Assembly (NCBI RefSeq): GCF_001870785.1
Contig: NZ_MOLV01000028.1
Coordinates: 39,021-103,020 of the forward strand
From: Exiguobacterium sp. KRL4
Lineage (GTDB): Bacteria > Bacillota > Bacilli > Exiguobacteriales > Exiguobacteriaceae
Direction: 5' to 3'
Length of the DNA: 64,000 nucleotides
Below are positions 1-9,131 of this stretch, piece by piece; the stretch's first letter is position 1, and every line of letters begins with the position of its first letter. Made by a program: the position numbers and the translations under genes. The notes under the pieces are model-generated. The model was not told the DNA's origin. It saw nothing but the letters and a program-made list of their open reading frames with translations, and searched no databases.

Positions 1-1526
1 GTGATTCGCTCGGACGAGTCGAAAAACGTTTCCTGCACATGCTTGGCGTCGATGAACGCAAACAAGAACAGTCGTGGGTCGGTTACGCGAAAAGCTTACT
101 GCTCGTTAATCTGTTGTTTTTCATCGGAGGATATCTGCTGCTTCGTTTTCAGGGAATGTTACCGTTTAACCCGAACGGTGCGGCTAATCTTGATTGGTCG
201 ACGGCAATGCATACGACGATCAGCTTTATGACGAATACCGATCAGCAACATTATTCAGGCGAAGCACTGTCGTACTTGTCACAGACCTTTGTCCTTGGAA
301 CGATGTTGTTCGTTGCACCGACGATGGCGTTTACAGTCTGTATGGCCGTCATTCGTGGACTCGCGAATCAGCCGCTCGGTAATTTTTATGCCGATTTCGT
401 CCGCTTCATCGTCCGGATCTTGTTACCGATTTCATTTGTATTCGGATTACTCATGATTCTGCTTGGTGTACCGCAGACATTTGGTGGTGCGGTCACGGTC
501 ACGACGCTTGAAGGAGCAAAACAATTCATCTACCGTGGTCCCGTTGCTGCGTTTGAAGTCATCAAACAGCTGGGGAACAACGGCGGTGGATTCTTCGGAG
601 CTAATGGCGCGCATCCGTTTGAAAATCCAAACGGACCTGTCAATTTCATTCAGATGTTCTTGATGTTGCTGATTCCGATGTCGCTCCCGATTGCGTATGG
701 GAAAATCATCAACTCGGCAAAACAAGGCCGTCTCTTCCTCAGTGTGATGACATTGTTGTTCATCATGATGACGTTCGGTATGGCCGGAAGCCTATTTGCG
801 AATCCGACTGCGCACGGTCAAGAGTTACGGTTTGGTCAAATCGGATCGGCTTTATACAGCTCGATTACGACGGCAGCTGAGACGGGTGCCGTCAACTCGA
901 TGCATGATTCACTCCATCCACTCGCTGGATTAATTCAACTCGGCAATATGATGTTGAACGTCGTCTACGGCGGGACGGGTGCCGGCTTCCTGAACGTCTT
1001 ACTCTACGCTTTCGTCGCTGTCTTCTTGACGGGCCTCCTGATTGGTCGGACACCCACCTTCCTCGGGAAAAAACTGGAAACGTTTGAAGTCAAACTGATT
1101 GCGATTACGTTACTCGTTCCGCCGTTCTTGATCCTGGTCGGGACAGCGATCTCGATGTCCGTCGCTCCGGGACTCAGCGCGATTTCAAATCCTGGTCATC
1201 ACGGCTTATCACAAGTGTTGTACGAATTCACGTCAGCAACGGCGAACAATGGATCTGGTTTTGAAGGACTGGGGGATGCCAATGTCTACTGGAACGTCTC
1301 GACGTCGTTTGCTTTGTTCTTCGGTCGCTATATTCCGTTGATTTTAATGCTGGCCATTGCTGGATCGTTAAAGGCAAAACCGTCCGTCCCACAAGATGAA
1401 TTTTCGTTTAAGACAGATACACCACTTTTCGGCACAGTCTTCCTCGGTACGGTCGTACTCGTCGGTGCGCTGACATTCTTGCCAGTGCTCGTACTTGGAC
1501 CGGTCGCGGATTGGCTGACGATGTGA
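1..1526 (+). CDS. kdpA: potassium-transporting ATPase subunit KdpA (5' truncated by window)
   Basis: KdpA is the membrane K+ channel-like subunit of the high-affinity Kdp P-type ATPase. The reading frame is open from base 3 to the stop at 1524-1526 (507 residues visible); residues before the first Met at 39 (DSLGRVEKRFLHMLGVD) already match the KdpA family, so the true start lies upstream of the window. Four filter-like loops typical of KdpA are visible: SFMTNTDQQHYSGE, NNGGGFFGANGAHPF, ETGAVNSMHDS and TANNGSGFEG, separated by hydrophobic segments. kdpB starts 17 nt downstream, so this is the first visible gene of kdpABC-D. Any promoter or kdpF is outside the window. Confidence 0.97.
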   Translation, partial: DSLGRVEKRFLHMLGVDERKQEQSWVGYAKSLLLVNLLFFIGGYLLLRFQGMLPFNPNGAANLDWSTAMHTTISFMTNTDQQHYSGEALSYLSQTFVLGTMLFVAPTMAFTVCMAVIRGLANQPLGNFYADFVRFIVRILLPISFVFGLLMILLGVPQTFGGAVTVTTLEGAKQFIYRGPVAAFEVIKQLGNNGGGFFGANGAHPFENPNGPVNFIQMFLMLLIPMSLPIAYGKIINSAKQGRLFLSVMTLLFIMMTFGMAGSLFANPTAHGQELRFGQIGSALYSSITTAAETGAVNSMHDSLHPLAGLIQLGNMMLNVVYGGTGAGFLNVLLYAFVAVFLTGLLIGRTPTFLGKKLETFEVKLIAITLLVPPFLILVGTAISMSVAPGLSAISNPGHHGLSQVLYEFTSATANNGSGFEGLGDANVYWNVSTSFALFFGRYIPLILMLAIAGSLKAKPSVPQDEFSFKTDTPLFGTVFLGTVVLVGALTFLPVLVLGPVADWLTM

Positions 1527-1543
1527 ACAGGAGCTAATGAGAA

Positions 1544-3607
1544 ATGATGGAACAAGTAAAATACCAACCAACTGAGCAGGAACCAAACCTTCCTGAAAGA
1601 GAAGCGAAATCTGCCGTCAATCCATCGATCGCGAAACAAGCGACGATTGATGCTTTCAAAAAATTAAATCCGGTGCATATGGTGAAGCAACCGATCATGT
1701 TCGTCGTCTGGATTGGTTGCCTGCTGGCAATCGGCTATACGGTCTTCATCGATGAGATGCGCGGTTTCAACTTAGCGGTCAGCATCATCTTGTTTTTGAC
1801 CGTCTTGTTTGCGAACTTCGCCGAGTCGATTGCCGAAGGGCGTGGGAAGGCGCAGGCAGACTCGTTAAAAGCCTCAAAAGCCGATGTCATGGCCCGGAAA
1901 CGTGTCGGACAGATGATTGAAAATGTTTCATCGGCAACGCTGCGAAAAGGCGATATCGTCTACGTCCGGACCGGCGAGTATGTACCGGGTGACGGAGAAA
2001 TCATTAAAGGGCTGGCATCGATTGATGAATCTGCGATCACGGGCGAATCGGCTCCCGTCATCAAAGAAGCGGGCGGCGATTTTTCATCGGTCATCGGCGG
2101 AACACTCGTCGTCAGTGATGAGATTGAAGTCCGGATCACGAGCAATCCCGGAGAATCGTTCCTCGATCAAATGATCGCCCTCGTCGAGGGAGCGAGTCGT
2201 CAAAAGACGCCGAACGAATTGGCGCTGTCGACACTCTTAACCAGTTTGACACTCATTTTCTTACTTGTTGTCATGACGTTACCCGTCTTTACGAGTTATT
2301 TGGGATTTGAATTATCCGGTCCCATCCTGATCGCCTTGCTCGTCTGTTTGATTCCGACAACGATTGGCGGATTGTTGTCTGCGATCGGGATTGCCGGGAT
2401 GGACCGGGTGACCCGGTTCAACGTCATCGCGATGAGCGGGAAAGCCGTTGAAGCAGCAGGGGATATTCAAACGATCATCCTTGATAAAACCGGGACGATC
2501 ACGTTCGGGAACCGGATGGCGTCCGATATCACGCCGGTCGGTGATCAGACACAGGAAGCGGCGTTTGCAGGCGCGATCCTCTCTTCGCTTGCGGATGAGA
2601 CACCGGAAGGACGTTCGGTCCTGGAACTTGCCGGACTGCGAAACATGCCGATCGATCACGACAAGTTACAAGGGGCAGAGATCATTCCGTTTCGGGCCGA
2701 GACACGGATGTCGGGACTCGATTTAACAGATGGACGACGCGTCCGGAAAGGAGCGGGACAAGCGATTCAACAATGGGTCGCAGAACAAGGTGGTGTGATT
2801 CCGGATAACCTTCAAACGACGGTTGATCAAATTGCCCGTCTCGGTGGGACACCACTCGTCGTTGCGATTGATGAGACGATCTTAGGTGTCATCTATTTGA
2901 AAGATACGGTCAAGCCGGGGATGCGGGAACGGTTCGATCGTCTGCGTGAGATGGGGATTAAAACGGTCATGTGTACGGGCGATAATCCGTTGACGGCAGC
3001 GACGATTGCCCGGGAAGCCGGGGTCGATGATTTTGTCGCGGAATGTACACCGGAAGATAAGATCCGAGTTATCAAGCAGGAGCAGGAAGCGGGACATTTG
3101 GTTGCGATGACCGGAGACGGCACGAATGATGCGCCGGCACTGGCCCAAGCGGATGTCGGACTTGCGATGAACAGTGGGACACAGGCAGCCAAGGAAGCAG
3201 CGAATATGATTGATCTCGACTCCAATCCGACAAAAATCATCGAGGTCGTCGAAATCGGTAAACAGTTGCTGATGACACGAGGTGCCTTGACGACATTCTC
3301 GATTGCTAATGATGTCGCGAAGTATTTTGCAATCATTCCGGCGATGTTCATGGTCGCGATTCCAGAGATGGAGTTGCTCAATATCATGCGACTTGATTCA
3401 CCGACGACCGCGATCCTGTCCGCATTGATCTTTAACGCCATCATCATCCCGATGCTGATTCCGCTCGCTATGAAAGGGGTTTCCTATAAACCGATGACAG
3501 CCGATCAGTTACTTGGACGGAATTTATTGATCTATGGTCTCGGTGGGGTCATCGTTCCCTTCATCGGCATTAAAATCATCGATGTCTTGCTCGCAAGCAT
3601 CCTATAA
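1544..3607 (+). CDS. kdpB: potassium-transporting ATPase subunit KdpB
   Basis: Catalytic P-type ATPase subunit that hydrolyses ATP to drive K+ import through KdpA. The 687 residues are the usual KdpB length. Visible signatures are the actuator loop [15 protein letters not shown], the phosphorylation motif DKTGTIT with the aspartate near residue 314, and the hinge motif [16 protein letters not shown]. Hydrophobic segments lie near residues 45-90, 225-290 and 580-687. An AGGAG at 1529-1533 precedes two adjacent ATG codons (1544 and 1547), so the start could be three bases later. It sits between kdpA and kdpC in one operon. Confidence 0.98.
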   Translation: MMEQVKYQPTEQEPNLPEREAKSAVNPSIAKQATIDAFKKLNPVHMVKQPIMFVVWIGCLLAIGYTVFIDEMRGFNLAVSIILFLTVLFANFAESIAEGRGKAQADSLKASKADVMARKRVGQMIENVSSATLRKGDIVYVRTGEYVPGDGEIIKGLASIDESAITGESAPVIKEAGGDFSSVIGGTLVVSDEIEVRITSNPGESFLDQMIALVEGASRQKTPNELALSTLLTSLTLIFLLVVMTLPVFTSYLGFELSGPILIALLVCLIPTTIGGLLSAIGIAGMDRVTRFNVIAMSGKAVEAAGDIQTIILDKTGTITFGNRMASDITPVGDQTQEAAFAGAILSSLADETPEGRSVLELAGLRNMPIDHDKLQGAEIIPFRAETRMSGLDLTDGRRVRKGAGQAIQQWVAEQGGVIPDNLQTTVDQIARLGGTPLVVAIDETILGVIYLKDTVKPGMRERFDRLREMGIKTVMCTGDNPLTAATIAREAGVDDFVAECTPEDKIRVIKQEQEAGHLVAMTGDGTNDAPALAQADVGLAMNSGTQAAKEAANMIDLDSNPTKIIEVVEIGKQLLMTRGALTTFSIANDVAKYFAIIPAMFMVAIPEMELLNIMRLDSPTTAILSALIFNAIIIPMLIPLAMKGVSYKPMTADQLLGRNLLIYGLGGVIVPFIGIKIIDVLLASIL

Positions 3608-3621
3608 GGAGAAAAATAACA

Positions 3622-4143
3622 ATGAAACAAGCCATACGTGTGACGGTTTTCATCACAGCATTATGCGGGATCGTCTTTCCCGCGTTACTGACCCTGTTTG
3701 GTCAGTTGCTCGTACCGGATAAAGCAGAAGGTTCACTCTTGCAACAAAATGGAAAATTCATTGGATCGGAATTGATCGCCCAACCTTTCACGTCGAAGCA
3801 GTATTTCCACGGACGTCCATCGGCAGTCGATCAATTAGCGGGAGCATCTGCTGGGGATAACCTAGCAGCATCCAACCCGGAGCTTGGCACGAAGATGATG
3901 GAATTAGAGAAACAGAACAACCTGGACGGACGTTCGCTTCCGGACGATGCCCGCGTGACATCCGGTTCTGGCTTCGATCCGCACATCTCGCTTGACTATG
4001 CACGGGCACAAGTGAATCGTATTGCAACCGAACGGGATCTCGCGCGTGATGAAGTCCGACGGTTGATTGATCAAGAAGCTGGTAATCACGAATATGTAAA
4101 TGTGCTGTTGCTGAATCTCGCGCTTGATCGGAGTCAATCATGA
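3622..4143 (+). CDS. kdpC: potassium-transporting ATPase subunit KdpC
   Basis: KdpC is the small single-span subunit that associates with KdpB and is required for Kdp assembly and turnover. The 173-residue product has one N-terminal hydrophobic helix (about residues 5-30) followed by the conserved soluble region containing FHGRPSAVD and SGSGFDPHIS, both typical of the family. AAGGAG lies just upstream of ATG at 3622. Its stop overlaps the kdpD start in an ATGA (4140-4143), which indicates translational coupling. Confidence 0.97.
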   Translation: MKQAIRVTVFITALCGIVFPALLTLFGQLLVPDKAEGSLLQQNGKFIGSELIAQPFTSKQYFHGRPSAVDQLAGASAGDNLAASNPELGTKMMELEKQNNLDGRSLPDDARVTSGSGFDPHISLDYARAQVNRIATERDLARDEVRRLIDQEAGNHEYVNVLLLNLALDRSQS

Positions 4144-5225
4144 CACGAGGGAAGCTGAAGCTGTACATCGGCTCAGCTCCCGGTGTCGGAAAAACGTATA
4201 AGATGCTTGCAGATGCTCATGCCTTAGTTCGGGAAGGAAAAGATGTCGTCATTGGTCTGATTGAGACGCATGGTCGCCGTGACACGGCAGAGATGATTGG
4301 ACGGCTCGAGCAGGTTCCGTTACTCGAAGTGCACTACAAAGAGAAGGTTTTTCTTGAGGTGAACGTCGAGGCGATCGTTGCCCGGAAGCCGGATATCGTT
4401 TTGATTGATGAACTGGCGCACACGAATGCTCCCGGATCAGTTCGAAAAAAACGGTATCAGGATGTCTCCGTCCTGCTTGAAGCGGGAATCAATGTCTATT
4501 CGGCCGTCAACATCCAACATTTCGAAAGCTTGTTGTTTAAGGTGAAAGAAATGACGGGGGTCGAGGTCCGGGAACGGATTCCGGATCCCTTCCTCGGTGA
4601 GGCGGACGAGATTTTACTGGTCGACGTGACACCGCAAACCTTGCGCGAGCGATTGGAACATGGAAAAATCTATAAAAAAGAGAAAATCGAACAGAGCTTG
4701 AATTCTTTTTTCTCCTTACAGAATTTAGCGAGCTTACGGGAGTTATCGCTCCGGCAAGTCGCAGATGAAGTCGACGATCAAGTGTATCAAGCCCGTCTGC
4801 TGATTGAAAAAGATCCGACATTACTACAGGAACGAATTTTGGTTTGCGTCCAGTTGAATGAAAATGCGCGAAAGTTGATTTACCGTGGATTTCGGATGGC
4901 GAGTCGGATGAAAGCGGATCTCTATATCTTGACGATTTTACCCGGACCGGAAAACAAACTTTCCGCCAATCAAAAAGAAGTCCTCGCCATGTTGCGCGAG
5001 AGCGGTTCGCTTTTTGATGCGGAAGTTTTGATCCGGATTCAAGGGGATCGTTCGATTGCCGCGACCATCACGGCAGTCGCGAAGCATCACCGCATCACAC
5101 AGATCGTGCTCGGTCAATCCGCCCGGACCCGGTGGCAGGAAATCCGGCGCGGCTCGATCGTCAATCAGATCATGCGTCAAAATCGGGGCATCGATCTGCA
5201 AATCGTCGCTGATGATCAAGTCTGA
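4140..5225 (+). CDS. kdpD: short KdpD-like sensor (KdpD domain plus USP domain, no kinase)
   Basis: The 361 residues cover only the cytoplasmic N-terminal half of a KdpD sensor: the KdpD domain with Walker A GSAPGVGKT (residues 11-19) and a Walker B-like DIVLIDELAHTN, followed by a universal-stress-protein domain from about residue 230. The four transmembrane helices, DHp and ATPase domains of full KdpD (around 900 residues) are absent, and no kdpE follows. The start overlaps kdpC by ATGA. The next 120 bp hold only a terminator, with no leftover kinase sequence, so this looks like a naturally short form rather than a fresh truncation. Short KdpDs are known from other bacteria; their signalling output is unclear. 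The serine-rich c-di-AMP site described in S. aureus KdpD is not obvious here. Confidence 0.92.
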   Translation: MTRGKLKLYIGSAPGVGKTYKMLADAHALVREGKDVVIGLIETHGRRDTAEMIGRLEQVPLLEVHYKEKVFLEVNVEAIVARKPDIVLIDELAHTNAPGSVRKKRYQDVSVLLEAGINVYSAVNIQHFESLLFKVKEMTGVEVRERIPDPFLGEADEILLVDVTPQTLRERLEHGKIYKKEKIEQSLNSFFSLQNLASLRELSLRQVADEVDDQVYQARLLIEKDPTLLQERILVCVQLNENARKLIYRGFRMASRMKADLYILTILPGPENKLSANQKEVLAMLRESGSLFDAEVLIRIQGDRSIAATITAVAKHHRITQIVLGQSARTRWQEIRRGSIVNQIMRQNRGIDLQIVADDQV

Positions 5226-5290
5226 CAGGATGTCTCTTCCGCGTAAATGCAGGAGATGTCTTCCGCTAGGCTAGAACGACTGAAAGCACA

Positions 5291-5338
5291 AAAAAACATC
5301 CAGGCAAGAATCGATTGATTCAATGTCTGGATGTTTTT
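5291..5338. terminator. bidirectional terminator between kdpD and the glucosaminidase gene
   Basis: Stem AAAACATCCAG (5293-5303) pairs with CTGGATGTTTT (5327-5337), with an inner GAATC/GATTC stem. A-rich and T-rich flanks allow it to serve both converging genes. Confidence 0.85.
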
Positions 5339-5348
5339 AGTGTGTCGT

Positions 5349-8300
5349 TTAACGTGCGAAGACCGGAATATCGAAGACAGCCGTATAGCTTTCCATCTGT
5401 TGATAGAGGTTATAAATCTGAGTCGTTTGTTTAACAGCCCAGCCCATATCCGTCGCGTACTGGTGAACACCAGGACGCATCGGACTCCAACGCATCTTGT
5501 AGAGGGTGTTTTGATCATATTGATTGTGGATATACTTTGTACTGATAAATTCAGCGCCGCCGATGATCGCGGCTTCTGGTGTGAACCAGCCTTGGCTGTA
5601 AGCGTACGCTGCGCCTGTGTTGATGGCGTCGTAATCATATGCGCCGATGCCGTACATGTTATAGACAGTCCGTCCGTTCCAGACGACACCTGTTGCCAGT
5701 GTCGAAGAACCGTTGCCTGTTTCAAGCAAGGCATGTGAAATCAGGTATGCTTCGTTTAATGAATACTTCGCTCCCGCATCGATGAAGGCTTGTCCGCAGC
5801 TCCCTGTCGTACACTTCCCGAAGATACCTTTTGTCGCAAGAATCTTGTTCAGTGTCGCAGCCGTTGCACCTGTTGATTTTGATAAATCAAGGAATTGATA
5901 GTAAGCCGATGATTGGCGATCGACTTTCAATGGATCAGCCGTGTTACGGACATCTGCTTCGAGCGCATTCAACCAATAAATCGTTGAATAGCGTGTAGTG
6001 GATGTATAGACACGTGGATACGTCGTATAGAAACCACTGACGTTTTGATACACCTTGATCATCGTGCTCGGTTCAAATTGACCATAGACGTGACTGGCTG
6101 TCGTCGCGCCGGACCGGATGTTAAGAGGTGTCGTTGCCGTGACGCTGGCAATCGTGCCGTTGACCGGATCAAGTGATCCACCCAAGCGGACATAGCTCGC
6201 GCTGACATACATCAGTTTCGAGGCATACAGATCTGTTTGCGGTGGTGGATTCAGTTTCATTTGGGCACTGATGAAGCTGTCAAACGTATACGGCGTCGCG
6301 ACTGAATTGTAGATATTTAATTTCGACGACGTCATGACGAGTGTCCCGTTGTACGCATACAGCGTCTTCCCTTCGTAGGAAATTTCATACCAGTTGCCGA
6401 TTTTCCCTGTGACGGGTAATACCGTATCAAGTGGAACCGAGGCAACTAGCTGATACGCATCACCGACATATGACCGGAGCAAAGTCGTTCCTGTTGCCCG
6501 GATAAACGATTTTTCGATTGGTTCATAACTGATTGGTGAAGTCGGTTGACCGAGTTTGATGTAACCGATTTTTCCATTGACGGTTACTTGATGCCACTGT
6601 ACGTTTGCAGACGTCGTGACAAGCGTTTTTGTCGTATAGACGTTGCCTTTGTTTAATGTGGCAATCGTTGCGGATGAATCTTTTGCTTCACTTTTAACAG
6701 CGATTGGTGCATCGAGTAAGAAGCGGACTTCCGGAATTACGTTTGTTTCCGTAAATTCACTTAATGTCGAAACAGCGGCATAACCACTTTTCCCACCATA
6801 GGTGATCTTCATCCAGTTCCCGACTTGTCCCGTTACGGTGATGACGGTATCACTCGGAATCGTCGTGAGGGAAGCGTAAGAAGGACCGGCATATGAACGA
6901 AGTGGTGTCGTGCTAGACGTTTTATACTTCGTTGCGGGCAAGGTTTTGTAGGCAATCGATGTTCCTTGATTTACGCGAACGTAACCCGTTTTTCCATCGA
7001 CTGTCATCCGGTGCCATTGTTCAGAACGACCGTTCGTGACAAGTTGTGTCGTGTAGTAGACGTCGTTGTTCGTTAACGTCGTCAACGTATCGGCTGTCGA
7101 GTGATGCGATGTTTTGACATCAACCGATTTCGACAAGACAAATCGGGAAGCCGGAAGTGTCTTTTTCGTAATCAGTTCCGTCATCGTGTTCGCAGTGACA
7201 TAACCGGTTTTACCGTTAGAAGAAACTTTGTACCAGTCTTGGATTTTTCCGATGATCTGGACGTTGGTACCGTTCGTAATCGTTGCGATAGTCGCATACG
7301 AATTACCCGCATATGTACGCAATGCTGTAGTAGCGGTTGCTTTCATTGCTATATTTTCCGGTGCATAGGAGACCGGTGTACCTTGGTCGACCGGGATGTA
7401 ACCTGTCTGACCGTCTTTTGTCACACGGTGCCATTTCGACGAACCGTTCGTAACGAGTTGATTGGTTTGGTAGATATCGTTTGTTTTGAGCGTCGTGATC
7501 ATCGTTGCTGTTGCTTTTGGCGCAACTTTCATCGCGACGTCCGTTTTAAGCTTGAAGTCCGCTGTCGGAATCGATTGTGTCAACACATGATCGGTAAAGG
7601 TCGTGCTTGACGCATAACCTGATTTCCCGCCGTACGATACTTTATACCAGTTGCCGATTTGACCTTGGATCTTGATGACGGTACCACTTGGAATCGTTTT
7701 GACGACACCGTAAGAAGGGCCGACATACGAGTGAAGTGCTGTCGCCGTCGTTGTTTTCAAAGAAAGATCGTGCGTCGTATAATACTTGATCGTTTTTCCT
7801 TGATTGATTTTGACGTAACCTGTTTTACCGTCTTTTGAGATTTTGTGCCACTGTTCGCCCGTCGAATTCGTCACGAGTTGGGTCGTGTAGTAGACATTGC
7901 CTGTTTGTAAACTGGCAAGTGTCGCACTAGATGAAAGTGGTTTTGTTTTAATTTCGACTGCAGTTGATAATAGGAAACGAGATGCTGCTAATTTCACAGT
8001 CGCTGTGTATTCAGCAAGTGTTGCAGTTAAGACATAGCCTGTTTTTCCAGCATACGTGACACGATGATAGAGACCGGATAAAGCGGTCGATTTGACGATG
8101 GATCCGCTTGGAATCGTCACGAGTGGACGTTTTGTACCAACCGTCGTATCATACAAAACTGTCGAAGCTTTTGTCTTGAAGGCCGTTTCTGGAATCGTCG
8201 TAATCTCTTGTTTAGATGAACCGACGAATGCTGCCTTATGCATGTAGCCTGATTTTCCAGCATACGTGACATTGTACCAGTCGCCAATGCGTCCCGTCGT

Positions 8301-8933
8301 CTGAAGCGATGTCCCGGTCGGAACGACGAGCTGGCGGGGGTAAGAAGTCCCGGCATACTGACGCAAAATGTATCCATCTGTCGTCGTCAACGTCGTTTTT
8401 GATAACTTCGTGTAGCTGATTGGTGTTGCGTTGAGCGAACGAACATAAGCGGTCTGACCGTCATACGTCACGCGGTACCAAACTTCGCCCAATGAATTCG
8501 TGATCTTTTGTGAGCTGTAGTACGCATCCTGTTCATTTAATGTCGCGATGACAGGAGCTGTCGTCGACGCTGATTTGTGAAGCGTCGTCTTTTTTGAGAC
8601 GAGAAAACGTTGTCCCGTGATGCTTTCTTTCTTGTCGTATGCTGCTAGATATTTTGACGCGACATATCCCGTTTTTCCGTCGTATGAAACTCTTCTGAAG
8701 TGGCCAGAAGACGACACATACGTGGATGAAACGATAGTTCCGGTCTTGATCGTCAACAAGCGTTTCCGTGAAGATGTCGTTTTATCATACAGATAAGTAT
8801 CGGTAGACAAACGATAGGTCGTTGGTTTCGTCGTCGCGGCCTCAAGTGAGGGGCTGTAAGAAACGAGAATGCCAAGGACCATAATGAAGCTGACCAGCAT
8901 CTTCAAGGTTTTCGTGAATAGTGTCGTGTTCAA
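5349..8933 (-). CDS. secreted endo-beta-N-acetylglucosaminidase with ~12 SH3-like repeats
   Basis: A 1194-residue secreted cell-wall hydrolase. Residues 1-32 form a signal peptide ending at the alanine of SLEA. About residues 38-860 are twelve bacterial SH3-like repeats of roughly 60 residues, recognisable by recurring DGKTGYV or GGKSGYA endings. From repeat 2 onward two repeat types alternate: one carries YYTTQLVTN and QWH, the other GNWYKVSYGGKSGY. A further SH3-like stretch (TPLNIRSGATT) follows, then a C-terminal glucosaminidase domain (about 1030-1194) with the catalytic-type glutamate in ALLETGNGSS (near residue 1071) and NMYGIGAYD. This resembles LytD/Atl-type glucosaminidases, which cut the glycan strand of peptidoglycan. 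An AGGAGG lies 7-12 nt upstream of the ATG. It is monocistronic. Confidence 0.9.
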   Translation of the reverse strand: MNTTLFTKTLKMLVSFIMVLGILVSYSPSLEAATTKPTTYRLSTDTYLYDKTTSSRKRLLTIKTGTIVSSTYVSSSGHFRRVSYDGKTGYVASKYLAAYDKKESITGQRFLVSKKTTLHKSASTTAPVIATLNEQDAYYSSQKITNSLGEVWYRVTYDGQTAYVRSLNATPISYTKLSKTTLTTTDGYILRQYAGTSYPRQLVVPTGTSLQTTGRIGDWYNVTYAGKSGYMHKAAFVGSSKQEITTIPETAFKTKASTVLYDTTVGTKRPLVTIPSGSIVKSTALSGLYHRVTYAGKTGYVLTATLAEYTATVKLAASRFLLSTAVEIKTKPLSSSATLASLQTGNVYYTTQLVTNSTGEQWHKISKDGKTGYVKINQGKTIKYYTTHDLSLKTTTATALHSYVGPSYGVVKTIPSGTVIKIQGQIGNWYKVSYGGKSGYASSTTFTDHVLTQSIPTADFKLKTDVAMKVAPKATATMITTLKTNDIYQTNQLVTNGSSKWHRVTKDGQTGYIPVDQGTPVSYAPENIAMKATATTALRTYAGNSYATIATITNGTNVQIIGKIQDWYKVSSNGKTGYVTANTMTELITKKTLPASRFVLSKSVDVKTSHHSTADTLTTLTNNDVYYTTQLVTNGRSEQWHRMTVDGKTGYVRVNQGTSIAYKTLPATKYKTSSTTPLRSYAGPSYASLTTIPSDTVITVTGQVGNWMKITYGGKSGYAAVSTLSEFTETNVIPEVRFLLDAPIAVKSEAKDSSATIATLNKGNVYTTKTLVTTSANVQWHQVTVNGKIGYIKLGQPTSPISYEPIEKSFIRATGTTLLRSYVGDAYQLVASVPLDTVLPVTGKIGNWYEISYEGKTLYAYNGTLVMTSSKLNIYNSVATPYTFDSFISAQMKLNPPPQTDLYASKLMYVSASYVRLGGSLDPVNGTIASVTATTPLNIRSGATTASHVYGQFEPSTMIKVYQNVSGFYTTYPRVYTSTTRYSTIYWLNALEADVRNTADPLKVDRQSSAYYQFLDLSKSTGATAATLNKILATKGIFGKCTTGSCGQAFIDAGAKYSLNEAYLISHALLETGNGSSTLATGVVWNGRTVYNMYGIGAYDYDAINTGAAYAYSQGWFTPEAAIIGGAEFISTKYIHNQYDQNTLYKMRWSPMRPGVHQYATDMGWAVKQTTQIYNLYQQMESYTAVFDIPVFAR

Positions 8934-9093
8934 AGATCGTATCCTCCTAGTTAGAATTCGTCCGAAGACGTATCGGGCTCTAGGATGTCAATTCTAAGGT
9001 GTGAAATTAATTTGCCTATTCTTACTATCGACAATAAAACATTTATCTACAGTATATTTAGATTTTTTTTGAAAAAAGGGGTTTAGTTTTTTG

Positions 9094-9124
9094 AAAAACC
9101 CTTCTGTTTCAGGAAACAGAAGGG
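9094..9124 (-). terminator. terminator of the yyaL-like gene
   Basis: CCCTTCTGTTTC (9099-9110) and GAAACAGAAGGG (9113-9124) form a perfect 12-bp stem. On the minus strand it is followed by five T residues, directly after the stop at 9132. Confidence 0.9.
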
Positions 9125-9131
9125 AATCGAA

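Noticed and set aside
5226..5348. Remnant kinase half of KdpD after the short kdpD
   Set aside because: Only a terminator is present; no frame shows DHp or ATPase motifs.
7101..7610. 169-codon plus-strand ORF inside the glucosaminidase gene
   Set aside because: Antisense shadow of a low-complexity Thr/Lys/Tyr-rich repeat gene; no ribosome site and no family similarity.
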